This document shows, in pieces, positions 34,577-42,257 of a DNA stretch of 47,701 bases. Each line of letters opens with the position of its first letter. The first letter of the stretch is position 1. Under the pieces are notes generated by a model, which did not search any database, was not told the DNA's origin, and was given only the letters and a program-made list of their open reading frames with translations. Origin of the DNA: UBA1189 sp045660385 (lineage in GTDB: Bacteria; Bacteroidota; Bacteroidia; Bacteroidales; Bacteroidaceae); NCBI GenBank assembly GCA_045660385.1, contig JAZRDT010000092.1:1-47701 (forward strand), read 5' to 3'. A program made the position numbers and the translations under genes.

Positions 34577-35947
34577 CTATCGCTTGAAACGCCACCAGTC
34601 GAAGTTGAACAACTGGGAACCTTTGAAGCCCTTGAAAACAAAGAATACATCGTGCTTACCGCTTACGGGCTTGATCTCCTTGGTTGTCAAGGTGGTCCAA
34701 TTCTCCCATCCCTGTGTACCTGGAACTGTTATTTCGGCTATCTTCTCACCCCGGATGCTGTCGATATGTACCTCGAGCATGCCACCATGCAGTCCGCTGG
34801 CCACGGCAGCGCTGAACGCCTTTGGCTGCGAAGCGAAGTCCACCTCACGCACCTTGATATAGTCGCCATGGTGTGCATGGGTCACATATACTCCCCTCTT
34901 GTCGTTCTGCTCGGTCTGCAAACCATACGAGAAGGCCATGGTCTCAGCTTCGACCCGTTGGAATGGATTCAGCTCGCCTATGGCTTCTACCCCCTCTGCC
35001 GTTGCATTGATGATCGGGTAGCTGCCATCCGCATTGTAGTGAAACTCCTCTACCGACGCCGAACGTCCGAAGCCGCCTCCTCCGGGCAGCCACCCCGTGT
35101 GGTAGAAGAAATAGTTCCGCCCCTTATAGGTAGCCACACCGCAGTGGTTGGTGAAGGAGCGTGTGTCTTGCAACGGCATAATCTCACCCATATATTTCCA
35201 GGGACCGATGGGGGTGTCTGATACTGAATATGCAATGTGCTCAGGAACCCCACCAGCAGCATAGAGCAGGTAATACCTGCCCCCGCGCTTCTCTATCCAT
35301 GGCCCCTCGGTATAGCAATCCTTATATTTTACCTCCTTATTCCTGAATCGGGGTGCAGGAGCTCCGAAACCCTCCTCAGTCAGTTCGATGGTGCCCAGGT
35401 CACCACTATAGGAAATCATATCCTCGTTCAGCTTCAAGTAATAGATGTGCGGGTTGCCCCAATAGAGCCAGGCTTGCCCATCCTCATCGATCAGAACAGT
35501 AGGGTCAATATGGTCCCACGAACCATTCTCGAACAGCGGCTTGCCTATCGCATCGCGAAACGGTCCGGTGGGTGAATCCCCCACAGCCACACCAATGGCC
35601 ATACCGCCCGACAACTTGGAATGTGCACATATATACCAATAGAATTTGCCGTTCCGCTCAATGCATTGCGAGGCCCATGCCCGATCATCGGCCCAGGAGA
35701 ACGAGGCCAGACTCAATGGCGTGCCATGATCGGTCCAGTTGGCCATATCGGTCGTCGAGTACACCCGCCATTCGTTCATCCAGAAGAAATCTGCACCATT
35801 CTCATCGTGCCCCGTATACACATAGAGGCGGTCGCCCACCACCAACGGAGCAGGGTCGGGGGTAAACCATGTTTGTACTATCGGATTCTGTGCCTGTAGC
35901 GATGCGATACTCAGTAACATCGCCATTAAAACGCCGTGCTTTCTCAT
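34577..35947 (-). CDS. GH43-family glycosidase with C-terminal CBM6-like domain
   Basis: 456 residues with a signal peptide (LMAMLLSIASLQAQ). Five-bladed propeller glycosidase that inverts the anomeric centre, acting on arabinose- or xylose-containing glycans. The three carboxylates are visible: general base D31 in TPDPAPLV, pKa modulator D144 in HIDPTVLID, acid E214 in YTEGPWIEK. The last 130 residues (from about 325: VEAETMAFSYGLQTE ... FNFDWWRF) form a CBM6-type domain. The exact substrate (arabinofuranoside, xyloside or galactoside) cannot be read from motifs. Monocistronic on the minus strand; a -7 box TATCTTTG lies at 35983-35976. Confidence 0.92.
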   Translation of the reverse strand: MRKHGVLMAMLLSIASLQAQNPIVQTWFTPDPAPLVVGDRLYVYTGHDENGADFFWMNEWRVYSTTDMANWTDHGTPLSLASFSWADDRAWASQCIERNGKFYWYICAHSKLSGGMAIGVAVGDSPTGPFRDAIGKPLFENGSWDHIDPTVLIDEDGQAWLYWGNPHIYYLKLNEDMISYSGDLGTIELTEEGFGAPAPRFRNKEVKYKDCYTEGPWIEKRGGRYYLLYAAGGVPEHIAYSVSDTPIGPWKYMGEIMPLQDTRSFTNHCGVATYKGRNYFFYHTGWLPGGGGFGRSASVEEFHYNADGSYPIINATAEGVEAIGELNPFQRVEAETMAFSYGLQTEQNDKRGVYVTHAHHGDYIKVREVDFASQPKAFSAAVASGLHGGMLEVHIDSIRGEKIAEITVPGTQGWENWTTLTTKEIKPVSGKHDVFFVFKGFKGSQLFNFDWWRFKR

Positions 35948-35975
35948 GCGTATGTTTTTTATGGTTAGTAATATG

Positions 35976-35983
35976 CAAAGATA
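35976..35983 (-). promoter_or_regulatory. -7 box of the GH43 gene
   Basis: TATCTTTG fits TAnnTTTG, 29 bp before the ATG at 35947. No TTTG is at the -33 distance; the palindromic element begins about there. Confidence 0.45.
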
Positions 35984-36008
35984 TAGGAATTTACCCGGGC
36001 CTCAGGAT

Positions 36009-36113
36009 TGTCCCCCTAAATTAGGGGGACGAGCGAAGCGGAGGGGGTATTTTTGAGCAGACCATCGTACCACCTCCCCCTCTTTGAGGGGACTCCTCCT
36101 AACCTAGGAGGAG
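36009..36113. repeat. Intergenic palindromic element, copy B
   Basis: TGTCCCCCTAAATTAGGGGG, then GAGCGAAGCGGAGGGGGTAT, a variable centre, CGTACCACCTCCCCCTC and TTTGAGGGG. It is followed by a further hairpin CTCCTCCTA-ACC-TAGGAGGAG (36093-36113). Copy A at 31344 has the same blocks and a similar CCTCCTAATTTAGGAGG hairpin at 31497-31513. Confidence 0.85.
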
Positions 36114-36158
36114 AATTTCAAGGCGGGTAAACATCTATATTATTACCTGTTTTTTATG

Positions 36159-36245
36159 GCAAAGATAATGCAAACGAGTGAATAAAGCTTGCTTTATTTC
36201 CAACGAGTGCAGCTTATCTTCGCTATTTGTAGCAAAGATAATGCA
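36159..36245. repeat. Direct repeat GCAAAGATAATGCA with hairpins in a gene-free stretch
   Basis: 36159-36172 and 36232-36245 are identical 14-mers. Between them lie a perfect stem AATAAAG-CTTG-CTTTATT (36181-36198), and TTATCTTCGCTA pairing with TAGCAAAGATAA. Each repeat contains TATCTTTG on the minus strand, a -7-like box. No gene is visible in 35948-36445. Confidence 0.6.
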
Positions 36246-36398
36246 TGTTCCCGCTTTTTGCAACCCATGCAAGCCATTTCTTTCGTGTGTGCCATCGGCA
36301 AACGTCCAAAAAACAGACGCTGTGGCTGATGGTCATCCTATAGGGACGAATGCCCCCATCTTGGGACAAGTGCGAAACCTTTGCGTTCCTATTTGTTG

Positions 36399-36406
36399 TA
36401 ATTTTG
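36399..36406 (+). promoter_or_regulatory. -7 box of the SDR-ALDH pair
   Basis: TAATTTTG, 39 bp before the SDR ATG at 36446. A TTTG occurs at 36380-36383, but the spacing is only 15 bp. Confidence 0.45.
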
Positions 36407-36445
36407 CGCCGTTGAAAAAGAACGGTTTTTAAGATTTATAGATAA

Positions 36446-37252
36446 ATGAAAATCAAAGACAGCAACGTGCTTATCACCGGAGGAGCTTCGGGAATAGGTA
36501 AAATTATGGGCCGCATGGCCTTGGAGAAGGGTGCAAAGTGTCTCATCATTTGGGATATCAACGAGGCAAACATCGCCACCACCATAGAGGAGTTTACTCC
36601 CATTGGTCGGGTGAAAGGCTACCGTGTCGATGTGGGCAACATCGAAGCCATCCGCGAAGCCTATGCCATCGCAGTGAAGGAGTGCGGCGACATCGATATC
36701 CTCATCAACAATGCCGGCATCATTACCGGAAACAAGACCTTCGACCAGGTCGACATCGCCGAGATCGACCGCACCATGCTCATCAACGCCGTTGCCCCCA
36801 TGTATGTAGCGCGAGAGATACTCCCCGATATGCTGCGCCGTCGTCAGGGCCACATCTGCAACATCACCTCGGCAGGCGGCATGCTGGGTAACCCACGCAT
36901 GGCGGTATATGGCGCCAGCAAATGGGCTGCCATCGGATGGTCCGAATCGGTGCGCATCGAGTTGCAGGAGCAGAAGAGCAAGGTACGCGTCACCACCGTC
37001 GCACCCTATTATATAAATACAGGCATGTTCGACGGAGTGAAGTCGCCCATTATCCCCATTCTCGACCCCGAAAATACAGCCCGGAAGATACTCCGCGCCG
37101 TCGAGAAAAACCGCATCTTCCGCGGTATCCCCTTCGGCCTGCACTTCATCCGCTTCTGGCAGTTTATCCTCCCCATACCGGTATTCGACTTTTTCTTCGG
37201 TAAAGTATTTGGTATTTACCACACAATGGATAACTTTGTAGGACGAAAGTAA
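36446..37252 (+). CDS. Short-chain dehydrogenase/reductase, retinol/sterol dehydrogenase-like
   Basis: 268 residues. NAD(P)-dependent oxidoreductase with an intact Rossmann motif TGGASGIG (11-18), NNAG (about 90), ITSAGG with the catalytic Ser (about 142), and Y155-GAS-K159. The C-terminal segment is hydrophobic and aromatic (FIRFWQFILPIPVFDFFFG), as in membrane-associated SDRs that act on lipid alcohols such as retinol dehydrogenase 10. The downstream ALDH gene suggests alcohol-to-aldehyde oxidation feeding it, or the reverse. The substrate is unknown; a lipid alcohol is inference. Confidence 0.88.
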   Translation: MKIKDSNVLITGGASGIGKIMGRMALEKGAKCLIIWDINEANIATTIEEFTPIGRVKGYRVDVGNIEAIREAYAIAVKECGDIDILINNAGIITGNKTFDQVDIAEIDRTMLINAVAPMYVAREILPDMLRRRQGHICNITSAGGMLGNPRMAVYGASKWAAIGWSESVRIELQEQKSKVRVTTVAPYYINTGMFDGVKSPIIPILDPENTARKILRAVEKNRIFRGIPFGLHFIRFWQFILPIPVFDFFFGKVFGIYHTMDNFVGRK

Positions 37253-37292
37253 TTATTTGCCAATTTAATTATTGAACAATTTGTCATATCCC

Positions 37293-38681
37293 ATGATACC
37301 ATCCATCATTGAATCGCAACGCGCCTACTTCCACAGTGGCGCCACACTTGATATCAGCTTCCGCCTTGGCATGCTGAAGAAGTTGCAGGCCGCCCTTGAG
37401 AAATGGGAGAAGCCCCTTGCCGATGCGCTATGGACCGACCTTCACAAATCCTACGAAGAGGCCTATCTCACCGAACTCAGCATCGTCAAGGGAGAGATTG
37501 CCAACCACCTCCGTAACCTCGCGAAGTGGAGCCGTCGCAAGCGCAAGCCCACCCCCATCAAGATGTTCCCATCGCGCAGCTACATCGTGAGCGAACCCTT
37601 GGGCAACACGCTTATCATAGCCCCGTGGAACTATCCCGTGCAGTTGCTGCTCAATCCCCTGGTGGGAGCCATATCGGCAGGCTGCACAGCCATGCTCAAG
37701 CCCTCGCCCTACGTGCCCACGGTGTCGGGTGTCCTGTCCGAGATGATAGCCGACACATTCGAACCCCACTACATCGCCCTCGTGCAGGGCAACCGCGATG
37801 TAAACCAAGCATTGCTCGCCCACCGTTTCGACCTCATCTTCTTCACCGGTAGCCCCTCACTGGGCAAGCTGGTAATGGAGGCAGCATCGAAGTACCTCAC
37901 ACCGGTCATCCTCGAGTTGGGCGGCAAGAGTCCCTGCATCATCGACCGCACGGCCGACCTCAAGCTCGCAGCCAAGCGCATAGCCTGGGGCAAGACACTC
38001 AACTCAGGGCAGACCTGCATCGCCCCCGATTACCTGCTCATCCACGAAGAGGTCAAGGAGGCCTTCATTGAAGCCTTTGCCAAGGCCGTGAAGGAGCTCC
38101 ATGGCAACGACATAGGCACCAGCAAGCACTATGTGCGCATGGTCAACGACCGCGCGTTCGAGCGCGTCAAAGCATACCTTGCCGAAGGCGACATCCGCTA
38201 CGGAGGCCGTGCGCGTGCCGACGAGCGTTTCATCGAACCCACCCTGCTCGATACCCGCATCAGCCTCTCCCATCCCCAGGCCGACGAGCTGGCCAATGCG
38301 AAAAGCGTACTCACCGATGAAATTTTCGGGCCCGTATTCCCGATGCTTACCTTCACCCACACCGACGAGGTGAAAGCTTACATCACCCGTCGCGAGAAGC
38401 CGCTGGCCTTCTACTATTTCGGCAACGAGGCCGCTGGCTGGAACATCATCCGTCACACCTCATCGGGTGGAGCCTGCATCAACGACACCATCATGCACAT
38501 TGCCAACGAGCACGTACCGTTCGGTGGAGTCGGTAACTCGGGTATGGGTGCCTACCATGGCGAAGAGAGCTACCGCGCCTTCTCACACTACCGCACTGTA
38601 GTGGCCACAGGCACCTGGATAGACCTCCCCTTCCGTTATATGCCCTATCGTATGTTTGGCCTGGTGAAAAAGATTGTGTAA
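37293..38681 (+). CDS. Aldehyde dehydrogenase, ALDH3-like
   Basis: 462 residues. NAD(P)-dependent oxidation of an aldehyde to the acid. Motifs: PWNYPVQLLLNPLVGAISAGCTAMLKPS, FFTGSPSLGKLVMEAA, LELGGKSP with general base E208, and nucleophile C242 in NSGQTCIAPDY. The short length and a hydrophobic C-terminal tail (LPFRYMPYRMFGLVKK) resemble the class 3 fatty aldehyde dehydrogenases. An in-frame TTG at 37272 is less likely than the ATG at 37293. It is 40 bp after the SDR gene and very likely shares its mRNA. Confidence 0.92.
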   Translation: MIPSIIESQRAYFHSGATLDISFRLGMLKKLQAALEKWEKPLADALWTDLHKSYEEAYLTELSIVKGEIANHLRNLAKWSRRKRKPTPIKMFPSRSYIVSEPLGNTLIIAPWNYPVQLLLNPLVGAISAGCTAMLKPSPYVPTVSGVLSEMIADTFEPHYIALVQGNRDVNQALLAHRFDLIFFTGSPSLGKLVMEAASKYLTPVILELGGKSPCIIDRTADLKLAAKRIAWGKTLNSGQTCIAPDYLLIHEEVKEAFIEAFAKAVKELHGNDIGTSKHYVRMVNDRAFERVKAYLAEGDIRYGGRARADERFIEPTLLDTRISLSHPQADELANAKSVLTDEIFGPVFPMLTFTHTDEVKAYITRREKPLAFYYFGNEAAGWNIIRHTSSGGACINDTIMHIANEHVPFGGVGNSGMGAYHGEESYRAFSHYRTVVATGTWIDLPFRYMPYRMFGLVKKIV

Positions 38682-38716
38682 AAGTTCATTATTGGTCCCG
38701 TCCGGGAAACAGATAT

Positions 38717-38748
38717 AAATCCACAAAGCCATATGACTTTGTGGATTT
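38717..38748. terminator. Bidirectional terminator between ALDH and the hybrid regulator
   Basis: AAATCCACAAAG and CTTTGTGGATTT form a perfect 12-bp stem with an 8-base loop, 36 bp after the ALDH stop and 19 bp from the converging stop at 38767. Confidence 0.85.
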
Positions 38749-38766
38749 GTTATAATTCATAATACC

Positions 38767-41451
38767 CTACCCATTTTTTTCGCGCAGCTGCGACGGGGTG
38801 CAGCCATAGAAACTGCGGAACACACGGGTGAAATAGGCTGCATCGTCAAATCCACATCGCATGGCCACATCACTTACGCTTTGGCTTGTCGTTTCCAGTA
38901 GATCCTTGGCGCGTCCCATGCGCAACCGTAGTATGTACGATTGGGTGCTGTAGCCTGTAATGGCACGTATGTGTCGGTATAGCTTCGATGTGCTCGAGTA
39001 CATCTTTTCGGCCAGCATCTCCACATTGAAACCCGGGTTGCTCATGTTGTCCAGTATAAGGCTGTTGAGCCGGCTAATGAACTTGCGGTCCTCGTCGGCC
39101 AGTTCCCAACTCTTGTCGGTCCCCTTCGTTGCCATCTGCGCAAAGCGCTTCTGTAGCATCTTGCGCTGTGCTATGAGGCGCTCCACATGTGTAGTCAGCT
39201 CCTCCGCATTGAAGGGTTTCTGCAGGTAGGCATCGGCACCATTCTCGAGCGCGCGTATGCGATCCTCGTCCTCTCCTCGGGCGCTCACCACCACGAGCGG
39301 TATGTGGCATAGGAGTTCTGAATTGTGCACTCGGTTGCACAGTTCGTAGCCATCCATCTCGGGCATCATCAGGTCGGTGATGATGAGGTCGGGGTGCTGC
39401 TCCTCGGCTGCGAGCAGTGCCTCGTATCCGTTGGCAGCGGTTCGCACATCGTACCGTTGTTGCAGCAGCGTAGCGATATACTGCGCTATGTCGGTATTGT
39501 CCTCCACTACCAGTATCATGCTGCGCTCTCTGCTCTGATTGTTGGCCTTGTCGTTCTCTTCGATGGGGAATAGTTGCGTAGCCTCCTCGGCCCCCTCTTG
39601 CCATACGGCGCTTTTGTTGATAATCTCTGCCGGTTGCCTGCGCGGCAATGTCAAGGTGAGCTCGGCACCTCCCTCGCGGCGGTTGCTTGCCGTGGCGGTA
39701 CCGTTCATCTGCTCTGCCATCTGCTTCACGAAGGGGAGTCCCACTCCTGTACCTGTATATCCCGTGTTGTTGTTTGTTCCTTGATAGAAGAGTTCGAAGA
39801 TGTGAGGCAGATCCTCTTTGGCGAATCCTCGTCCCGTGTCTGTTACGCGCATCACGATCCGCTCTGTTTCTTGCGTGAGTATTACCGCCACATATCCCTC
39901 CTCAGGGGTATACTTGAGGGCGTTTGAGAGCAGGTTGCGCAGTATCTTATCAATATATTCCGGTACGAAGCATGTATTTATCTGTGGTTCGTCGCAGTGG
40001 AATGCGAGGTTAACCCTTCTCATGCGTGCATAGTCGGTGTAGCCTATCACGGTGTTTTTCACATAAGTAGCCAAGTCTCCCTGATACCATTGTGCCTCTC
40101 CGGCTCCTGATGCCAGTCGGGTGATGTCGAGGAGTTGGTTCACCAAGTCCAGTAGGCTCTTGCCTTGTCGTTGTATCGTATCCAGGTACTGCTGTTCTTG
40201 GTTCTCCTTGGTGTTTCCCTGTTGTAGCTGTTTGCTCAGCCCGAGGATTACGGTGAGCGGTGTGCGGAATTCGTGGGTGATGTTGGTGAAGAAGGTCGTG
40301 CGCATGCGTTCCATGCGCTGCAGCATGCGTATGTTGTCGCGGCGTGTGCGCAGCACATACCACAGCAACGCTATCACAACCAATGCGCTCAGGGCCACTG
40401 CAACGGTCAAGTATAGTAGGGTACGTCGTGCTTTTGCCTCCTCTTCGTAGGCCGTGCGTATGCTCTCTACCTGCTGCAGGCTCTGTCCCTTCTCATAGTC
40501 CACATACGAGTCGCGCAGCTGTTGCTGGTTCTCGGCGTTGTATACGCTGTCGTTGTAAGCCACGCTCCGCTTATAGTGTGCCAGTGCTGCCTTGTGGTTT
40601 CCACACTGCTCCTCGTAGGTAGCCAGCATGCGGCAGGCCTCAGCCATGCGTCCGTGCGATTGGGTGGCATCGGCCATCGCTACTGCCTCTTGCAGGTAGG
40701 GGTAAGCCAGTGTGCGCTTGCCCTGCTGCATATATACGCGGGCTATGGCTATCGCAGCCTTCAGGGCGTGCCAGCTGTCATGGTTTCCCTGCATCAAGGT
40801 ATATGCCTTGTGATATTCGACCAAGGCACTGTCATACTGCTCGGCAATCTCGTGCAGTCGTCCGAAGTGGTCGTGACATAGCGATATACCCAAGGTGGAG
40901 TTGGCTCTTTGGTTACTTTCCATCGAGCGGGTGTAGTATACTTTGGCCGAGTCGTACTGCTCGTAGCTCTCGTAGATGGCTCCCAGATTGGCATAGTTGA
41001 TGGCCTGTCCCAGGTCGCTGCCTAGCTGAGTCTCGCCAGCCAGTGCCCGGCGGAAGGCCCTCTCGGCCACCTTCATGTCACCCATGCTCAAGTGTATGTT
41101 ACCTATGCCGTTGAGCGATACCACACGGTTCTTCACGGCCCCATAGCTGCTCTTGTCGCTATAGGCTTCGCAATGTTCCAGTGCCTTATAGTGGTGTAGC
41201 GATGCCTCTTTGAGTTCGCCCAGTCGTCGGTAGTCGGTACCCAGGTTGTTGTATGCCTGCACTATCTCCGGTGTGTCTACAGCCATCACGGCATATTCCA
41301 GTGCTTTGTTGTGTGCAGCCAGTGCCTCGGCATAGGCCGCCTTGTTGCGGTGGTTGCGTCCCAGTGCGTTGTAGGCCAGGCACAGCCCATAGTAGTTCTC
41401 CTCCTGGGTATATTTCTCAATATATAGGTCCAGTGAGTCGCTCTTCTGCAC
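38767..41451 (-). CDS. Hybrid two-component sensor-regulator: TPR, histidine kinase, receiver, AraC output
   Basis: 894 residues from a GTG at 41451. Order: TPR-like helical repeats (1 to about 320, GLCLAYNALGRNHRNKAAYAEA-type units), one membrane helix (about 343-366, LTVAVALSALVVIALLWYV), dimerisation domain with phospho-acceptor H393 in ITHEFRTPLT, ATPase domain with N box LLSNALKYTPEE and G boxes DTGRGFA and GTGVGLPFV, receiver with phospho-acceptor D693 in ITDLMMPEMDG, and an AraC helix-turn-helix domain (about 790-894). It senses an outside or periplasmic signal and acts directly on DNA. The GTG start leaves the TPR part without a signal peptide; see 41452-41603. Confidence 0.9.
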   Translation of the reverse strand: MQKSDSLDLYIEKYTQEENYYGLCLAYNALGRNHRNKAAYAEALAAHNKALEYAVMAVDTPEIVQAYNNLGTDYRRLGELKEASLHHYKALEHCEAYSDKSSYGAVKNRVVSLNGIGNIHLSMGDMKVAERAFRRALAGETQLGSDLGQAINYANLGAIYESYEQYDSAKVYYTRSMESNQRANSTLGISLCHDHFGRLHEIAEQYDSALVEYHKAYTLMQGNHDSWHALKAAIAIARVYMQQGKRTLAYPYLQEAVAMADATQSHGRMAEACRMLATYEEQCGNHKAALAHYKRSVAYNDSVYNAENQQQLRDSYVDYEKGQSLQQVESIRTAYEEEAKARRTLLYLTVAVALSALVVIALLWYVLRTRRDNIRMLQRMERMRTTFFTNITHEFRTPLTVILGLSKQLQQGNTKENQEQQYLDTIQRQGKSLLDLVNQLLDITRLASGAGEAQWYQGDLATYVKNTVIGYTDYARMRRVNLAFHCDEPQINTCFVPEYIDKILRNLLSNALKYTPEEGYVAVILTQETERIVMRVTDTGRGFAKEDLPHIFELFYQGTNNNTGYTGTGVGLPFVKQMAEQMNGTATASNRREGGAELTLTLPRRQPAEIINKSAVWQEGAEEATQLFPIEENDKANNQSRERSMILVVEDNTDIAQYIATLLQQRYDVRTAANGYEALLAAEEQHPDLIITDLMMPEMDGYELCNRVHNSELLCHIPLVVVSARGEDEDRIRALENGADAYLQKPFNAEELTTHVERLIAQRKMLQKRFAQMATKGTDKSWELADEDRKFISRLNSLILDNMSNPGFNVEMLAEKMYSSTSKLYRHIRAITGYSTQSYILRLRMGRAKDLLETTSQSVSDVAMRCGFDDAAYFTRVFRSFYGCTPSQLREKNG

Positions 41452-41603
41452 ACGGTTTACAGCAGCTTTTATCTCCTGTTTCTCCTCCTCGGAATAGTCT
41501 GTTGTGGTACCGTTACATGCGCATAGCGCTACAGTCAGTATGATCAGCAGCCTACTGACTATTTTATTGGGGGGGTAAAATATTGAAATCCAGCATATTG
41601 CAT
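41452..41603 (-). other. Out-of-frame N-terminal extension of the hybrid regulator across a G7/C7 run
   Basis: Upstream of the GTG the frame stays open without an ATG, GTG or TTG back to a TAG. It encodes a good lipoprotein signal, RLLIILTVALCAC, then NGTTTDYSEEE. An ATG at 41603 opens MQYAGFQYFTPP in another frame and hits a stop soon after a run of seven C (41575-41569 on the minus strand). With one more C (or two fewer) the two join into an ideal 30-residue lipoprotein signal. Either a phase-variable tract or a sequencing error. Confidence 0.65.
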
Positions 41604-41649
41604 AATTTGCTATTTTGTAGATTGTAATTTGCTATAGAGTCTTTCCCTA

Positions 41650-41657
41650 CAAAGGTA
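41650..41657 (-). promoter_or_regulatory. -7 box of the hybrid regulator gene
   Basis: TACCTTTG on the minus strand fits TAnnTTTG and lies 46 bp before the ATG at 41603. This supports translation starting there. No clear -33 element is seen. Confidence 0.5.
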
Positions 41658-41684
41658 ATACAATTCTGCGAATTATGTGTCGGA

Positions 41685-42221
41685 TCAGTTCCTCATTCCC
41701 GAAGGAGTGTTGCCATGGTGCTGTTTGAATACGCGGGAGAAATAGGAGGTGTCTTCAAACCCGCTGGCCATAGCCACATCAGCGACGGGCATTCTCGTGG
41801 TGAGCAGCAATTCGCGTGCGTAGGTCATTCTTCTGTCCAACAAGTATGTTGTAGCCGTCTTTCCAGCCAGCTGTTTCATCCGTCGGTCCAGTTGCGTGCG
41901 CGACAGGTGCAGCACCTGTGCTATGGTAGCAGCGGTAAACTCACTCTTTTCCATGTTGCGTGTGATGAGTTGGTCTACATGGGCTAAAAACACGTTGTCG
42001 GGCACTTCGTCTAACTTTTCCAGCGTTATACCGGCTATTTCGGGCTTCATACGCAGGGTTTGCTCCTGTTGCAGTTTCGCCTGCAGCTGTTCAATCTTTT
42101 CTATCAGTGTCTTCCGGTCATGTCGGGCCTGTATGAGCATCCATGCGAGCATAGCCACTACCACCAACAGCAAACCGATGATTGCTGCTGGCAGGTAATG
42201 GATGATGTAGCTCGTGGTCAT
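41685..42221 (-). CDS. Membrane-tethered AraC-family regulator
   Basis: 178 residues. One N-terminal membrane helix (about 10-32, LPAAIIGLLLVVVAMLAWMLI), a short coiled coil (35-57, TLIEKIEQLQAKLQQEQ), then an AraC DNA-binding domain (about 75-178) with both helix-turn-helix units (AATIAQVLHLSRTQLDRRM; VADVAMASGFEDTSYFSRVFK). It has no sensor domain and looks like the output half of a hybrid regulator fixed in the membrane. It follows the giant Fn3-repeat gene by 36 bp and precedes the hybrid sensor by 81 bp, so it may pair with that sensor or with the secreted neighbours. Confidence 0.88.
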   Translation of the reverse strand: MTTSYIIHYLPAAIIGLLLVVVAMLAWMLIQARHDRKTLIEKIEQLQAKLQQEQTLRMKPEIAGITLEKLDEVPDNVFLAHVDQLITRNMEKSEFTAATIAQVLHLSRTQLDRRMKQLAGKTATTYLLDRRMTYARELLLTTRMPVADVAMASGFEDTSYFSRVFKQHHGNTPSGMRN

Positions 42222-42257
42222 AGTTTAATATGTTGTGTTTTGTATGGTTGATTGGGC

